Source: Mesorhizobium ciceri biovar biserrulae WSM1271 (lineage in GTDB: Bacteria; Pseudomonadota; Alphaproteobacteria; Rhizobiales; Rhizobiaceae). From it: a stretch of 64,000 nt of DNA. Positions 29,569 through 36,576 of this stretch are shown here, one piece after another. A program made the translations under genes and the position numbers. The stretch covers positions 1,612,001 to 1,676,000 of the forward strand of contig NC_014923.1 of assembly GCF_000185905.1 (NCBI RefSeq), in the 5' to 3' direction. Numbering within the stretch: position 1 is the first letter of the stretch; every line of letters begins with the position of its first letter. The notes under the pieces are model-generated. The model worked only from the letters and a program-made list of their open reading frames with translations. It was not told where the DNA came from and made no database searches.

Positions 29569-30444
29569 TCAAAGCCCGACCATTCGCCTGATGTCGTCAG
29601 GCGATGCGCCGGCATGGCGCAAGGCGGCAAGGCCGGTATCGCCCAGGCTCTTCGACAGCTTTCGTCCGTCGGGCCCGAGGATGAGGCGATGATGGAAATA
29701 GGCCGGTTGCGGCAGTCCCAGGAGTTGCTGCAGCAGGCGCTGCACGCCGGTGGCGGAAAACAGATCTCGTCCGCGCACGACGTGGCTGACGCCTTGCAGG
29801 GCATCGTCCATGACGACGGCGAGGTGGTAGCTGGTCGGGATATCGCGGCGCGCCACGATCACGTCGCCCCAGTCCTGCGGACGGGCTTCGATCGAGCGTG
29901 TCGCGGAAAGCGTCTCGTCGGCGAATTCGGTCCAAGACAGGTCCTTGCCGACACGCGCCAAGGCGGCATCGACATCCAGCCGCCAGGCGAAGGGCGCATT
30001 CCCGGCGATCCGCCGCTGGCGTTCCTTGACTGGCAGCGCCTTGTCAGCGGCGGGGTAGAGCGGCACGCCATCGGGATCGCGCGGCCAGTCGCGCCCACGC
30101 TTTTCACTGTCGGTGATGAAGGCGCGGATCTCGCCACGGCTCATGAAGGCGGGATAGACGAGTTCCTCCCGGACCAGCCGCTCGAGCACCGCCTGGTATT
30201 CGGCGAAATGCTCGGATTGGCGGCGCACCGGCTCTTCCCAGCCAAGCCCCAGCCATTTCAGGTCGGCAAGCACGCCGGCCTCGAATTGCGGCGTGCAGCG
30301 CGTCGTGTCGATATCCTCGATGCGCAGCAGCAGGCGGCCGTCCGCCCGTGCCGCCAGCTTCTGGTTGAGCAGCGCCGAATAGGCGTGGCCGAGATGCAGG
30401 TCGCCATTGGGGCTGGGCGCGAAGCGGAATGTCAGGAGTGTCAT
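29569..30444 (-). CDS. gluQ: Glutamyl-Q tRNA(Asp) synthetase
   Basis: This 291-residue truncated glutamyl-tRNA synthetase homologue has the nucleotide-binding FAPSPNGDLHLGHAYSALLN (HIGH-type HLGH) and the KMSKS-type RKLSKSLGD, but lacks the anticodon-binding domain. It attaches glutamate to queuosine-34 of tRNA-Asp. I start at MTLLTFRFAPSP (30444), not the longer frame from 30483. The zinc-binding cysteines known from E. coli GluQRS are not visible in the corresponding region (FMSRGEIRAF), suggesting a zinc-free form. It is divergent from the alkA-like gene. Confidence 0.92.
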   Translation of the reverse strand: MTLLTFRFAPSPNGDLHLGHAYSALLNQKLAARADGRLLLRIEDIDTTRCTPQFEAGVLADLKWLGLGWEEPVRRQSEHFAEYQAVLERLVREELVYPAFMSRGEIRAFITDSEKRGRDWPRDPDGVPLYPAADKALPVKERQRRIAGNAPFAWRLDVDAALARVGKDLSWTEFADETLSATRSIEARPQDWGDVIVARRDIPTSYHLAVVMDDALQGVSHVVRGRDLFSATGVQRLLQQLLGLPQPAYFHHRLILGPDGRKLSKSLGDTGLAALRHAGASPDDIRRMVGL

Positions 30445-30518
30445 CTCTGCGGCGGCAATCGGGTTGTGCGGCGGTTTTGCCAATTGCTACCGTGCTGCCG
30501 GTTCAGGAACAAGAAAGC

Positions 30519-31160
30519 ATGCAGCGTATCGCGACATCAGACGACATTGCCCGGGGGCTCGATGCGCTTTGCGTGATCGACCCGCGCCTGGAAAAGGTGC
30601 GCGGCATGGCCGGCGAAGTGCCGCTGCGGCTGTCCGAACCGGGGTTTCGAAGCCTGGCGTCGATCGTCGTCTCGCAGCAAGTGTCCCGCGCCAGCGCCGA
30701 TGCGATCTTCGGCCGGCTGACCAAGCTCGTCGATCCGCTGACGCCGCAGGCGATCCTGGCCGCCGGCGAGGACATGTTTCGCGAGGCCGGCCTGTCGCGG
30801 CCGAAGCAGCGCGGCCTGATCGCAATTGCCCAGGCCGTGGTCGACGGCCTCGACCTGCATCACCTCTGTTCGCTCGATGCCGAGGAGGCGATCACGACGA
30901 TGACGGCGGTGTCCGGCATCGGCCCGTGGACTGCGGAAGTGTACCTGTTGTTTGCTGCCGGGCACCCCGACATTTTCCCCGCGCGTGATGTCGCGCTGCA
31001 GAGCGCGGTCGGCCACGCGCTCGGCATCGAGCCGCGTCCGCCTGAGAAAACGCTGATCGCATTGGCCGAATCATGGAGCCCGTGGCGAGGTGTCGCATCG
31101 CGGCTTTTCTGGTCCTATTATCGTGAAACCAGAGGGCGGGACGCCGCGCCGCCGGCCTGA
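30519..31160 (+). CDS. DNA-3-methyladenine glycosylase II (AlkA-type HhH-GPD)
   Basis: This 213-residue DNA repair protein has a helix-hairpin-helix GPD domain: the hairpin and catalytic segment read VSGIGPWTAEVYLLFAAGHPDIFPARDVALQ, with the catalytic Asp in the PARD context. It should excise alkylated purines, starting base excision repair. The N-terminal fold of full-length AlkA is absent, as in many short bacterial forms. I start at MQRIATSDD (30519); an upstream start at 30429 would overlap gluQ. Confidence 0.9.
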   Translation: MQRIATSDDIARGLDALCVIDPRLEKVRGMAGEVPLRLSEPGFRSLASIVVSQQVSRASADAIFGRLTKLVDPLTPQAILAAGEDMFREAGLSRPKQRGLIAIAQAVVDGLDLHHLCSLDAEEAITTMTAVSGIGPWTAEVYLLFAAGHPDIFPARDVALQSAVGHALGIEPRPPEKTLIALAESWSPWRGVASRLFWSYYRETRGRDAAPPA

Positions 31161-31288
31161 ATCCGCGAAAAATCATAAAAATCATGCATTTTTGGCGCTT
31201 CAGCGACGCGACAATCCGCTTCACATCCCTGTCATGTCGGGCTTACAGTATCCGTGCCGTTCGGGTCTAGAACCAAGGAGGTGAACAC

Positions 31289-31846
31289 GTGACGGTTGCC
31301 GTATCTCCGGATGGGCTTCCAGCACTGGTGCTGAATGCGGATTACCGTCCGCTCAGCTATTACCCCTTGTCGCTCTGGTCGTGGCAGGACGCCATCAAGG
31401 CGGTGTTCCTCGACCGGGTGAACATCGTCGCCGAATACGAGCACGCCGTCTCCTCGCCGACCTTCTCGATGAAGCTGCCGAGCGTTGTCAGTCTTAAGGC
31501 CTATGTGAAGCCCTCCAGGCACCCGGCCTTCACCCGCTTCAACGTCTTCCTGCGCGATCGCTTCCAGTGCCAATATTGCGGCACGCCGGAGGACCTGACC
31601 TTCGATCACGTCATTCCCCGCCATCGCGGCGGCGCGACGACGTGGGAGAATGTCGTTGCCGCCTGTTCGCCGTGCAATTTGAGGAAGGGCGGCATGATGC
31701 CGGCGCATGCCAAGATGTGGCCGCTGCAGAAGCCTTTCCAGCCGACGGTGCACGATCTGCACAACAATGGCCGCCTGTTCCCGCCCAACCATCTGCATGA
31801 GAGCTGGATGGATTATCTGTACTGGGATGTCGAACTCGAACCCTGA
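31289..31846 (+). CDS. HNH endonuclease
   Basis: This 185-residue protein has an HNH domain at about 92-140: CxxC in FQCQYCG, then FDHVIPRHRGG, NVVAACSPCNLRKGG, providing the zinc and metal ligands. It is a conserved stand-alone HNH protein of alphaproteobacteria; its biological role is unknown. The GTG start at 31289 is supported by a very strong ribosome site AAGGAGGTGA (31275-31284), nearly full anti-SD complementarity. Upstream, 31161-31288 is AT-rich with a repeated aaaaatcat and probably holds the promoter. Confidence 0.92.
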   Translation: MTVAVSPDGLPALVLNADYRPLSYYPLSLWSWQDAIKAVFLDRVNIVAEYEHAVSSPTFSMKLPSVVSLKAYVKPSRHPAFTRFNVFLRDRFQCQYCGTPEDLTFDHVIPRHRGGATTWENVVAACSPCNLRKGGMMPAHAKMWPLQKPFQPTVHDLHNNGRLFPPNHLHESWMDYLYWDVELEP

Positions 31847-32060
31847 GATCGTTCGAGAATTCGGGAGGCTGGCCGTCTGGAGCAATTGTCTGCGATTCCG
31901 GCCTTCGCCGGCCGAAGCACTCGTGGTGTTCGTGGCGGTTGAGGCTACGGTCGGCATAGGCCGGTGCTCACGGGTTCCTCAGACCATGATAATCTGACGC
32001 TCCCCGATATCGCGGGCTCAGTCGCGCTCACTTATCAGCGGCTTCGCGCTTAAGGACCGG
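31847..32060. other. Intergenic region before the IS110-split repeat
   Basis: This stretch between the HNH gene and the repeat shows no supported gene. Short frames here are not conserved-looking. It continues into the composite palindromic element that starts at 32061. Confidence 0.4.
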
Positions 32061-32205
32061 CTTCCCCCACTCCGTCGCTGCTTCGCACCTTCCTCTCCCC
32101 CCTCCGGAGGAGAGGAAGGGAGCCTCTCTTAGAGGAGTCCTGGCTACAACAGGCTCGCGCCCTTCCTCCACCCCGTCGATCGGGGGAGAGCGACTATCTG
32201 GGGTG

Positions 32206-33135
32206 TCAAGTTGCACTCGCGAACTCGTTGCGCGCATCGCGTGCTTTTGCATTGAGGATGACGAGGAGTTTTCTGGCGAGTGCGATGCGGATGAGCATTT
32301 TTGGCTTTCCCGCCTGTTGCAACCGTTGAGCGAAAGCTTTGAGATTGGGATCGAATTTGGCCACGATGGCTGCGACGATGAAGAGGATGCCACGCGGCCC
32401 GGCGCGTCCGCCGCGCACATGCCTGTTGCCGGTGCGCTTGCCGCTATCGTTGGCGAAGGGAGCGAGGCCTGCCAGCTTGGCGATGGCCTTGTTGGACATG
32501 AGGCCGATCTCGGGCAGTTCGGCCATCAGGCGGGCGACGGTGCGTCCGGCCACGCCCTTCAGCGAACGAAAGGCCTGCTCCAGCCTGGCCCACAGCGGAT
32601 CGTCATCGATCATCGAGGCAATCTCGCCTTCCAGGCGCCGTTGCTCGCGCTTGAGGAAGGCCAGCATCGCCTCGATGCTGGCGCATACCTCGGCGTCGCG
32701 TGCGGCACTTCTACGCTGCTTGTTGATGGTCGCATCGCCGACAATCTGGCAAAGCCGGCCAACCAACGCGGCAAGCCGCTGCTGGGCGGCGCTTGGCGGT
32801 GGCGTCGGCACAGTGTTCTTGACTGCGCCGTAGTGGGCGATGACAGCGGCGTCGATCCTGTCGGTCTTCTCAAGATAGCCCATCGCCTCGGCGAAACGGC
32901 GCACGCTCTTGGCATTGACCACGCCGCACGGCATGCCGTGCGCCCACAAGAGCATGAATCCCAGCCGTTCATAGCCGCCCGATGCCTCCATCACCGCAAG
33001 GGCTGCGTCATGGCTGCGGCAGAACAGCCAAAGAGCTGCGATCCCCGCCGCGTCGTTGGCGAAGCGCGCTGCCGCTCCGCCAGGCCAGACATGCGCGTCC
33101 AGCCAATCTTTCGAAACATCAACTCCACAAATAAT
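32206..33135 (-). CDS. IS110-family DEDD recombinase (transposase), atypical or lost start codon
   Basis: The frame runs from an in-frame stop at 33142-33144 down to the stop at 32206. It contains the RuvC-like DEDD residues: Asp in CGVDVSKD, Glu in VMEASGGYE, Asp pair in KTDRIDAAVIA. The C-terminal Tnp domain has the serine motif FANDSGKRTG. No ATG, GTG or TTG lies before the first catalytic Asp; ATT codons at 33133-33135 and 33130-33132 are the only initiation-like codons. The first conventional start (GTG 32994) would remove 47 residues including that Asp. So it starts at ATT or has lost its start. About 309 residues are encoded from 33135. Confidence 0.82.
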   Translation of the reverse strand: MICGVDVSKDWLDAHVWPGGAAARFANDAAGIAALWLFCRSHDAALAVMEASGGYERLGFMLLWAHGMPCGVVNAKSVRRFAEAMGYLEKTDRIDAAVIAHYGAVKNTVPTPPPSAAQQRLAALVGRLCQIVGDATINKQRRSAARDAEVCASIEAMLAFLKREQRRLEGEIASMIDDDPLWARLEQAFRSLKGVAGRTVARLMAELPEIGLMSNKAIAKLAGLAPFANDSGKRTGNRHVRGGRAGPRGILFIVAAIVAKFDPNLKAFAQRLQQAGKPKMLIRIALARKLLVILNAKARDARNEFASAT

Positions 33136-33141
33136 CCTTGT

Positions 33142-33325
33142 TCACGGTAACCTGCCTTGTGCGTACGGTTGGAACCAAGCGACTGTTCGGTCGTGCGTGA
33201 TGAAGGCGAAGATCCCAAGCTCTCCCGCGGCTGTAACCTCAGGTGGTACGGGCGACTTCGCCAAGCCAAGGTCCGGGCGGCCACCCGGACCTTGGCTCAA
33301 TCGCTCTAATCCCACGAAATCTCTC
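33142..33325 (-). ncRNA. Candidate IS110 bridge RNA (target and donor guide RNA)
   Basis: Transcribed on the minus strand, the region starts with a perfect 14-bp stem-loop (33264-33277 with 33284-33297, 6-nt loop). Next comes a loop closed by ggcgaag/cttcgcc (33256-33262 with 33205-33211) holding CCACCT (33246-33241) and GGGAGAG (33226-33220). A second loop closed by tcacg/cgtga (33200-33196 with 33146-33142) holds AGTCGCTTG (33184-33176) and ACAAG (33160-33156). The first pair matches the insertion-site flanks and the second the circle junction, each including the CT core. Order, strand sense and size (about 184 nt) fit the IS621-type bridge RNA. It ends just before the recombinase frame. 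Confidence 0.75.
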
Positions 33326-33376
33326 TCGTGTAGATACAAGGTGGCTCGGCGAAGCCGAGACGGAGTGGGGGTCGAC

Positions 33377-33465
33377 TTGGCTCGGATGTCGAAAGCTGCG
33401 CCTATCCGACTCAGCCCGGCGAATTTTTGCGCGAACTCTGCGTCGCGCCGTTCAATCGAATTGGC
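33377..33465. other. Short spacer between the split repeat and dsbB
   Basis: This spacer downstream of dsbB (minus strand) has no supported gene or clear terminator. Together with the repeat and IS it separates the HNH gene from dsbB. Confidence 0.4.
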
Positions 33466-33984
33466 TTAGTCGCGGGTGAGGGCGCCGCGGAAGGCGACGG
33501 CGGCGAGGATCAGGCTGGCGATGGCGTTCCAGCCGGCCAGCGACAGGCCGAGGATGCGCAAGGCGGCCTTGTCGCAGGATGGCGGCACGAATTTGTCGAG
33601 CGCGTCGAGCACGCCCTTGCCGCCGGTGTCGACCGGCCCGGCGCCCGCCGTGCAGTCGGTCGGGCCGGCCCACCACTGCCATTCGACACCGGAGTGGTAG
33701 ACGCCGAGATAGAGGCCGTAGAGCATCAGGATGCCGCCGACGGCCAGCAGGCCGCGCGTCAGCCAGCTGGGTGCGTGCAGCATCGACGCAATCACCGCCA
33801 GCACCATCAGCGGCACGCCGATATAGTAGGGCGTGCGCTGTTCGAGGCAGAGGTGGCAGGGGATGTAGCCGCCGAGATACTGGAAGCCGAGCGCCGAGCC
33901 GACGGTGGCGGCCATGGCGACGGCGAGGAACAAGGCGGTCAGCGTGCGCTGGCGTCCGGTGTCGGCATTCATGGTCGCTGTCAT
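33466..33984 (-). CDS. dsbB: Disulfide bond formation protein B
   Basis: This 172-residue inner-membrane protein has four helices. The first periplasmic loop carries Cys43-x-x-Cys46 (CHLC) and the second loop a further pair (DCTAG and PPSCDK), the four redox cysteines of DsbB. It reoxidises the periplasmic oxidase DsbA and passes electrons to quinone. No dsbA is in the window. It lies 34 nt downstream of the dedA-like gene on the same strand. Confidence 0.92.
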   Translation of the reverse strand: MTATMNADTGRQRTLTALFLAVAMAATVGSALGFQYLGGYIPCHLCLEQRTPYYIGVPLMVLAVIASMLHAPSWLTRGLLAVGGILMLYGLYLGVYHSGVEWQWWAGPTDCTAGAGPVDTGGKGVLDALDKFVPPSCDKAALRILGLSLAGWNAIASLILAAVAFRGALTRD

Positions 33985-34018
33985 TTCAATCGGTCCGTCC
34001 GGCTCGCAATGGTAATGT

Positions 34019-34606
34019 TCAGAACGCGTATTTGACCAGGATATAGAGCAAAATCAGGGCAACCGCGCCGGCGCCGGCGATCAGGCCGAGGCGCTTTTCG
34101 ATGAATTCGCGGATCGGTTCGCCATAGCGGCGCAGCAGCCAGGCGAGCAGCAGGAAGCGGGCGCCGCGGGCCACGATCGCCAGTACGATGAACAGCAGCA
34201 AATTGACGCCGATGACACCGGACAGGATCGTCACCACCTTGATCGGCGGCAGGTGGGCGGCACCCGATGTGATCAGCATCAGGACGATGAAGCCGACGCC
34301 GGCGCCCGCGCGCAGTTGCTCGAACTCGTCGTACTTGCCGTAGAATTCGAGGATCGGCCTGGCGACCGCGTCATAGGCATAGTGGCCGATGAACCAGCCG
34401 GCGATGCCGCCCAGCACCGAGGCGACGGTGGCGATCAGCGCATAGCGGTAGGCGCGGTCCGGCCGCGACAGCGCCATCGGCAGATAGAGCACGTCGGCCG
34501 GCACCAGGAACACCGAGCTTTCGACGAAGGCGATGAAGGCCAGCCACCATTCGGCGGATTTGCGGGCCGCCAGCGACAGGGTCCAGTCGTAAAGTCCGCG
34601 AAGCAT
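34019..34606 (-). CDS. YqaA/DedA-family (SNARE-associated) inner-membrane protein
   Basis: This 195-residue polytopic protein has the YqaA/DedA layout: an N-terminal segment ending WWLAFIAFVESSVFLVPADVLYLPM, a glycine motif GGIAGWFIGHYAYDAVARP, and helices to the C-terminus. DedA proteins affect membrane lipid scrambling and envelope stability; the precise activity here is unknown. I start at MLRGLYDWTL (34606); a longer frame from 34684 has no conserved extension. Confidence 0.87.
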   Translation of the reverse strand: MLRGLYDWTLSLAARKSAEWWLAFIAFVESSVFLVPADVLYLPMALSRPDRAYRYALIATVASVLGGIAGWFIGHYAYDAVARPILEFYGKYDEFEQLRAGAGVGFIVLMLITSGAAHLPPIKVVTILSGVIGVNLLLFIVLAIVARGARFLLLAWLLRRYGEPIREFIEKRLGLIAGAGAVALILLYILVKYAF

Positions 34607-34822
34607 CGGCACTCCTAATGCGTGTCGTTCAATTGCAGGCAGGTTGGGGTGTAACGGCATGCACAGAACAAAGACCCAGCGCACGCCATCCGTCCCCGCA
34701 GACGTGCCGCGCTTTGATGCGCCGCCTGTCTAGAAAGATTTTCCGCGCTGCACAATGGCAGCCCCGTCACGAAATCGAAAGGCGCAGTTTGGTCGCATCC
34801 GAGGCGACGAGGAATTGGCCAG
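34607..34822. other. Intergenic region upstream of tRNA-Leu
   Basis: This stretch between the dedA-like start and the tRNA promoter shows no supported gene. It likely includes the promoter of the dedA-like gene on the minus strand. Confidence 0.4.
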
Positions 34823-34850
34823 TTGACGAACAGGCCTCCAACCGTATAGT
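34823..34850 (+). promoter_or_regulatory. Sigma70 promoter of tRNA-Leu
   Basis: The -35 TTGACG (34823-34828) and -10 TATAGT (34845-34850) are separated by 16 nt and lie 28 nt before the tRNA 5' end. Both hexamers are near consensus, as expected for stable RNA genes. Confidence 0.85.
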
Positions 34851-34878
34851 CCCGCGCCATCCAGGCCGCCCGGCCTGA

Positions 34879-34963
34879 GCCCCTATGGCGGAATTGGTAG
34901 ACGCGCTCGACTCAAAATCGAGTTCCGCAAGGAGTGCTGGTTCGATCCCGGCTAGGGGCACCA
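34879..34963 (+). tRNA. tRNA-Leu (anticodon CAA)
   Basis: The sequence folds as a class II tRNA. Acceptor arms gccccta and taggggc pair, the D-loop contains ggtaga, the anticodon stem ctcga/tcgag encloses CTCAAAA with anticodon CAA, a long variable arm follows, and the T-arm is gttcgatcc. Discriminator A and a genomically encoded CCA end the gene at 34963. It reads UUG codons. No duplicated 3' end was found in the window, so no island attachment site is evident. Confidence 0.97.
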
Positions 34964-35060
34964 CCCTTCGCTCTCCGAGCTTCGGGTGGCGGGCCACTCG
35001 AAGTTCAATAGACGAAGGGCGTCACGGTCGCTTTGGTTCCCGATACGTCTCAGCAGGCGA

Positions 35061-36344
35061 TCAACACGCTTTGCGCGCCACGCTGGGGTCGCCGTCATTG
35101 GCTGGGCCGATCTCGCCAGCTGCCAGCAATTCGTCGAATGTCCGTTCTAGGTCGGCGCTGTCATCGGCTGCCGGTCCGCTGGGCGGATCCTGGCGTGTCA
35201 GCGTTTCCAGCCTTTGGTGAAGCTGGCGGTTCTCGTTGCGGCAACGGGCATGCGCGAGTTCGTCGGTCATGCCGCGCAAGCGGAGATCGGCGAGTTGAAC
35301 CTTCACCGCGCCACAGTCCCGGCGCGCCGCGTCGCGCTCCTGGCGTAATTTCGCAATCTCGGTTTCCGAGGTTTGGCGCCGATGCTCGGCCACGTCCTCG
35401 GCGCGCTGCCCGGCGCTCGGCGTTGCGCGGACCACGCTTTGATCGGGGGCGCTGCGCTGGAGCAAGCGCAACCTCTTTTCAAGTTCCACGGCCCGTTCCT
35501 GCGCGGCGGCGGCGCAATCGCCGAGAACGCCGCGCTGATGCTCGACCGTGGACAGCCGCGCCTGCAGGTCCTGCTGTACAAGCATCTGCGCAGATAGTTT
35601 GCCGGTCAGTCGTTCGTTGTGGAGCTGATAGTCCGCGACCTTGGAACGAAGCAGCATGGCGGCCTGTTGCAAGCTGGCGAGCCGCGATGCAACGTCCTCA
35701 CGCGCCTGCTCGGCGGCTTGCCTGGCCATGGTCTCGTCGCGGAGTTGCCCCGACACGCGCGCCAGGTTCCGTCCCAGGCGCTCGACCTCGACATTCGCTT
35801 CGAGGAACCGTGTTGCGCGCTGGCCGGCATGCCTATCCGCCTGCGCAATGGTCTGCCGTGCCCTGTTGAGTTGGACCTCCAGGTCGGCGATGGTCTTGCT
35901 TGCGATCGATAGCTCGCGCGATTTTCGCCCAAGCTCTTTCGAGGTGCGATCCTGCAAGCGTTGCAGCTTCGCCACCTCTTCCTGCAAGTCCCATTTGTCC
36001 GTATCGGGAGCGTCGGCATCGTGCGTTTGCGCATCGAACCTGGCCACATAGTCCTCAACCAACGACCACGCCAAGTCGTCATCGTTGGACAAGAGCGAGG
36101 AGCCGCGCATGGCGTGGGCCTGACTCGAGCCCGTCCGGGCCGAAGTCGAGCCGAGGGAGGCGGCCAGCGTGTCTGACTGGGCCAATCCGGTCACGGGCTC
36201 CTCTTCGAAGAGAGGCAAAGCTTGATGCGTGGCGGCTCGGATGCTTCGAATCAGTTCTTCGAAGTCTTCGTCGGCCCTTCGGACAACGGCGCTGTCGTTC
36301 GCACTGATGTGCCGGGCGCCGTTGGCCTCATGATTCAGCGACAT
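35061..36344 (-). CDS. Uncharacterised coiled-coil protein
   Basis: This 427-residue protein has no recognisable catalytic domain. Residues about 125-390 are dominated by heptad-like Leu/Ala/Glu/Arg/Gln patterns, giving a long coiled coil with one interruption rich in Ser/Pro (around 300-310). The N-terminal 120 residues are acidic and Ser/Thr-rich and look disordered. The C-terminus is acidic and Pro-rich (DPPSGPAADDSADLERTFDELL). No signal peptide or membrane segment is visible, so it is probably cytoplasmic and perhaps structural. Neighbours are tRNA-Leu and a polysaccharide gene pair; no operon is indicated. The upstream gap is AT-richer than the neighbourhood. Confidence 0.75.
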   Translation of the reverse strand: MSLNHEANGARHISANDSAVVRRADEDFEELIRSIRAATHQALPLFEEEPVTGLAQSDTLAASLGSTSARTGSSQAHAMRGSSLLSNDDDLAWSLVEDYVARFDAQTHDADAPDTDKWDLQEEVAKLQRLQDRTSKELGRKSRELSIASKTIADLEVQLNRARQTIAQADRHAGQRATRFLEANVEVERLGRNLARVSGQLRDETMARQAAEQAREDVASRLASLQQAAMLLRSKVADYQLHNERLTGKLSAQMLVQQDLQARLSTVEHQRGVLGDCAAAAQERAVELEKRLRLLQRSAPDQSVVRATPSAGQRAEDVAEHRRQTSETEIAKLRQERDAARRDCGAVKVQLADLRLRGMTDELAHARCRNENRQLHQRLETLTRQDPPSGPAADDSADLERTFDELLAAGEIGPANDGDPSVARKAC

Positions 36345-36576
36345 TTTTCTCTCATCGCGGACCGAATCACTAGACTATCGTGCATCAAGCACAAGAATGC
36401 GAGTAGATCTTGCCGGGTTTCACCGGAAAATTGCTGCAAGAAATCTCGTTTTTTTGAAGCGGAAGTCGATCTTAGCGCTTGCCTCTTGGGCAATCGAAGT
36501 AAAGTCCCGGCCACCTCTGTGTCAAATATTGCAGCGAAAATGTGCCATCCTTCCAGAACCGCACCCTTGCCTTTTC

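Larger units (their letters stand above)
32191..33340 (-). mobile_element. IS110-family insertion sequence, complete, 1150 bp
   Basis: Boundaries were found by restoring the split repeat: only the dinucleotide ag (ct on the minus strand) is shared, at 32189-32190 and 33339-33340. IS110 elements lack long terminal inverted repeats and use a short core, as here. The element carries a DEDD recombinase gene and a 5' noncoding region with bridge-RNA features. A TTGACA near the right end (32204-32209) and TATCTA near the left end (33331-33336) would be 17 nt apart in a circular form, the known IS110 junction-promoter design. Boundaries are exact to within the core dinucleotide if the reconstruction is right. 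Confidence 0.85.
32061..33376. repeat. Composite rhizobial palindromic repeat, split by the IS110 element
   Basis: Left and right parts of one intergenic repeat flank the IS. Outer inverted arms cccccactccgtc (32064-32076) and gacggagtggggg (33359-33371) match perfectly over 13 nt. Inside the left half a large hairpin pairs ccttcctctcc (32088-32098) with ggagaggaagg (32109-32119). Removing 32191-33340 restores a continuous sequence gggggagag-gtggctcgg across the junction, the form familiar from Mesorhizobium intergenic regions. The other fragments of this repeat style near 39590 and 11360 are only partial. Confidence 0.75.

Noticed and set aside
34879..34963. tRNA-Leu as an integration site for a genomic island
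   Set aside because: No duplicated tRNA 3' end and no integrase were found in the window.
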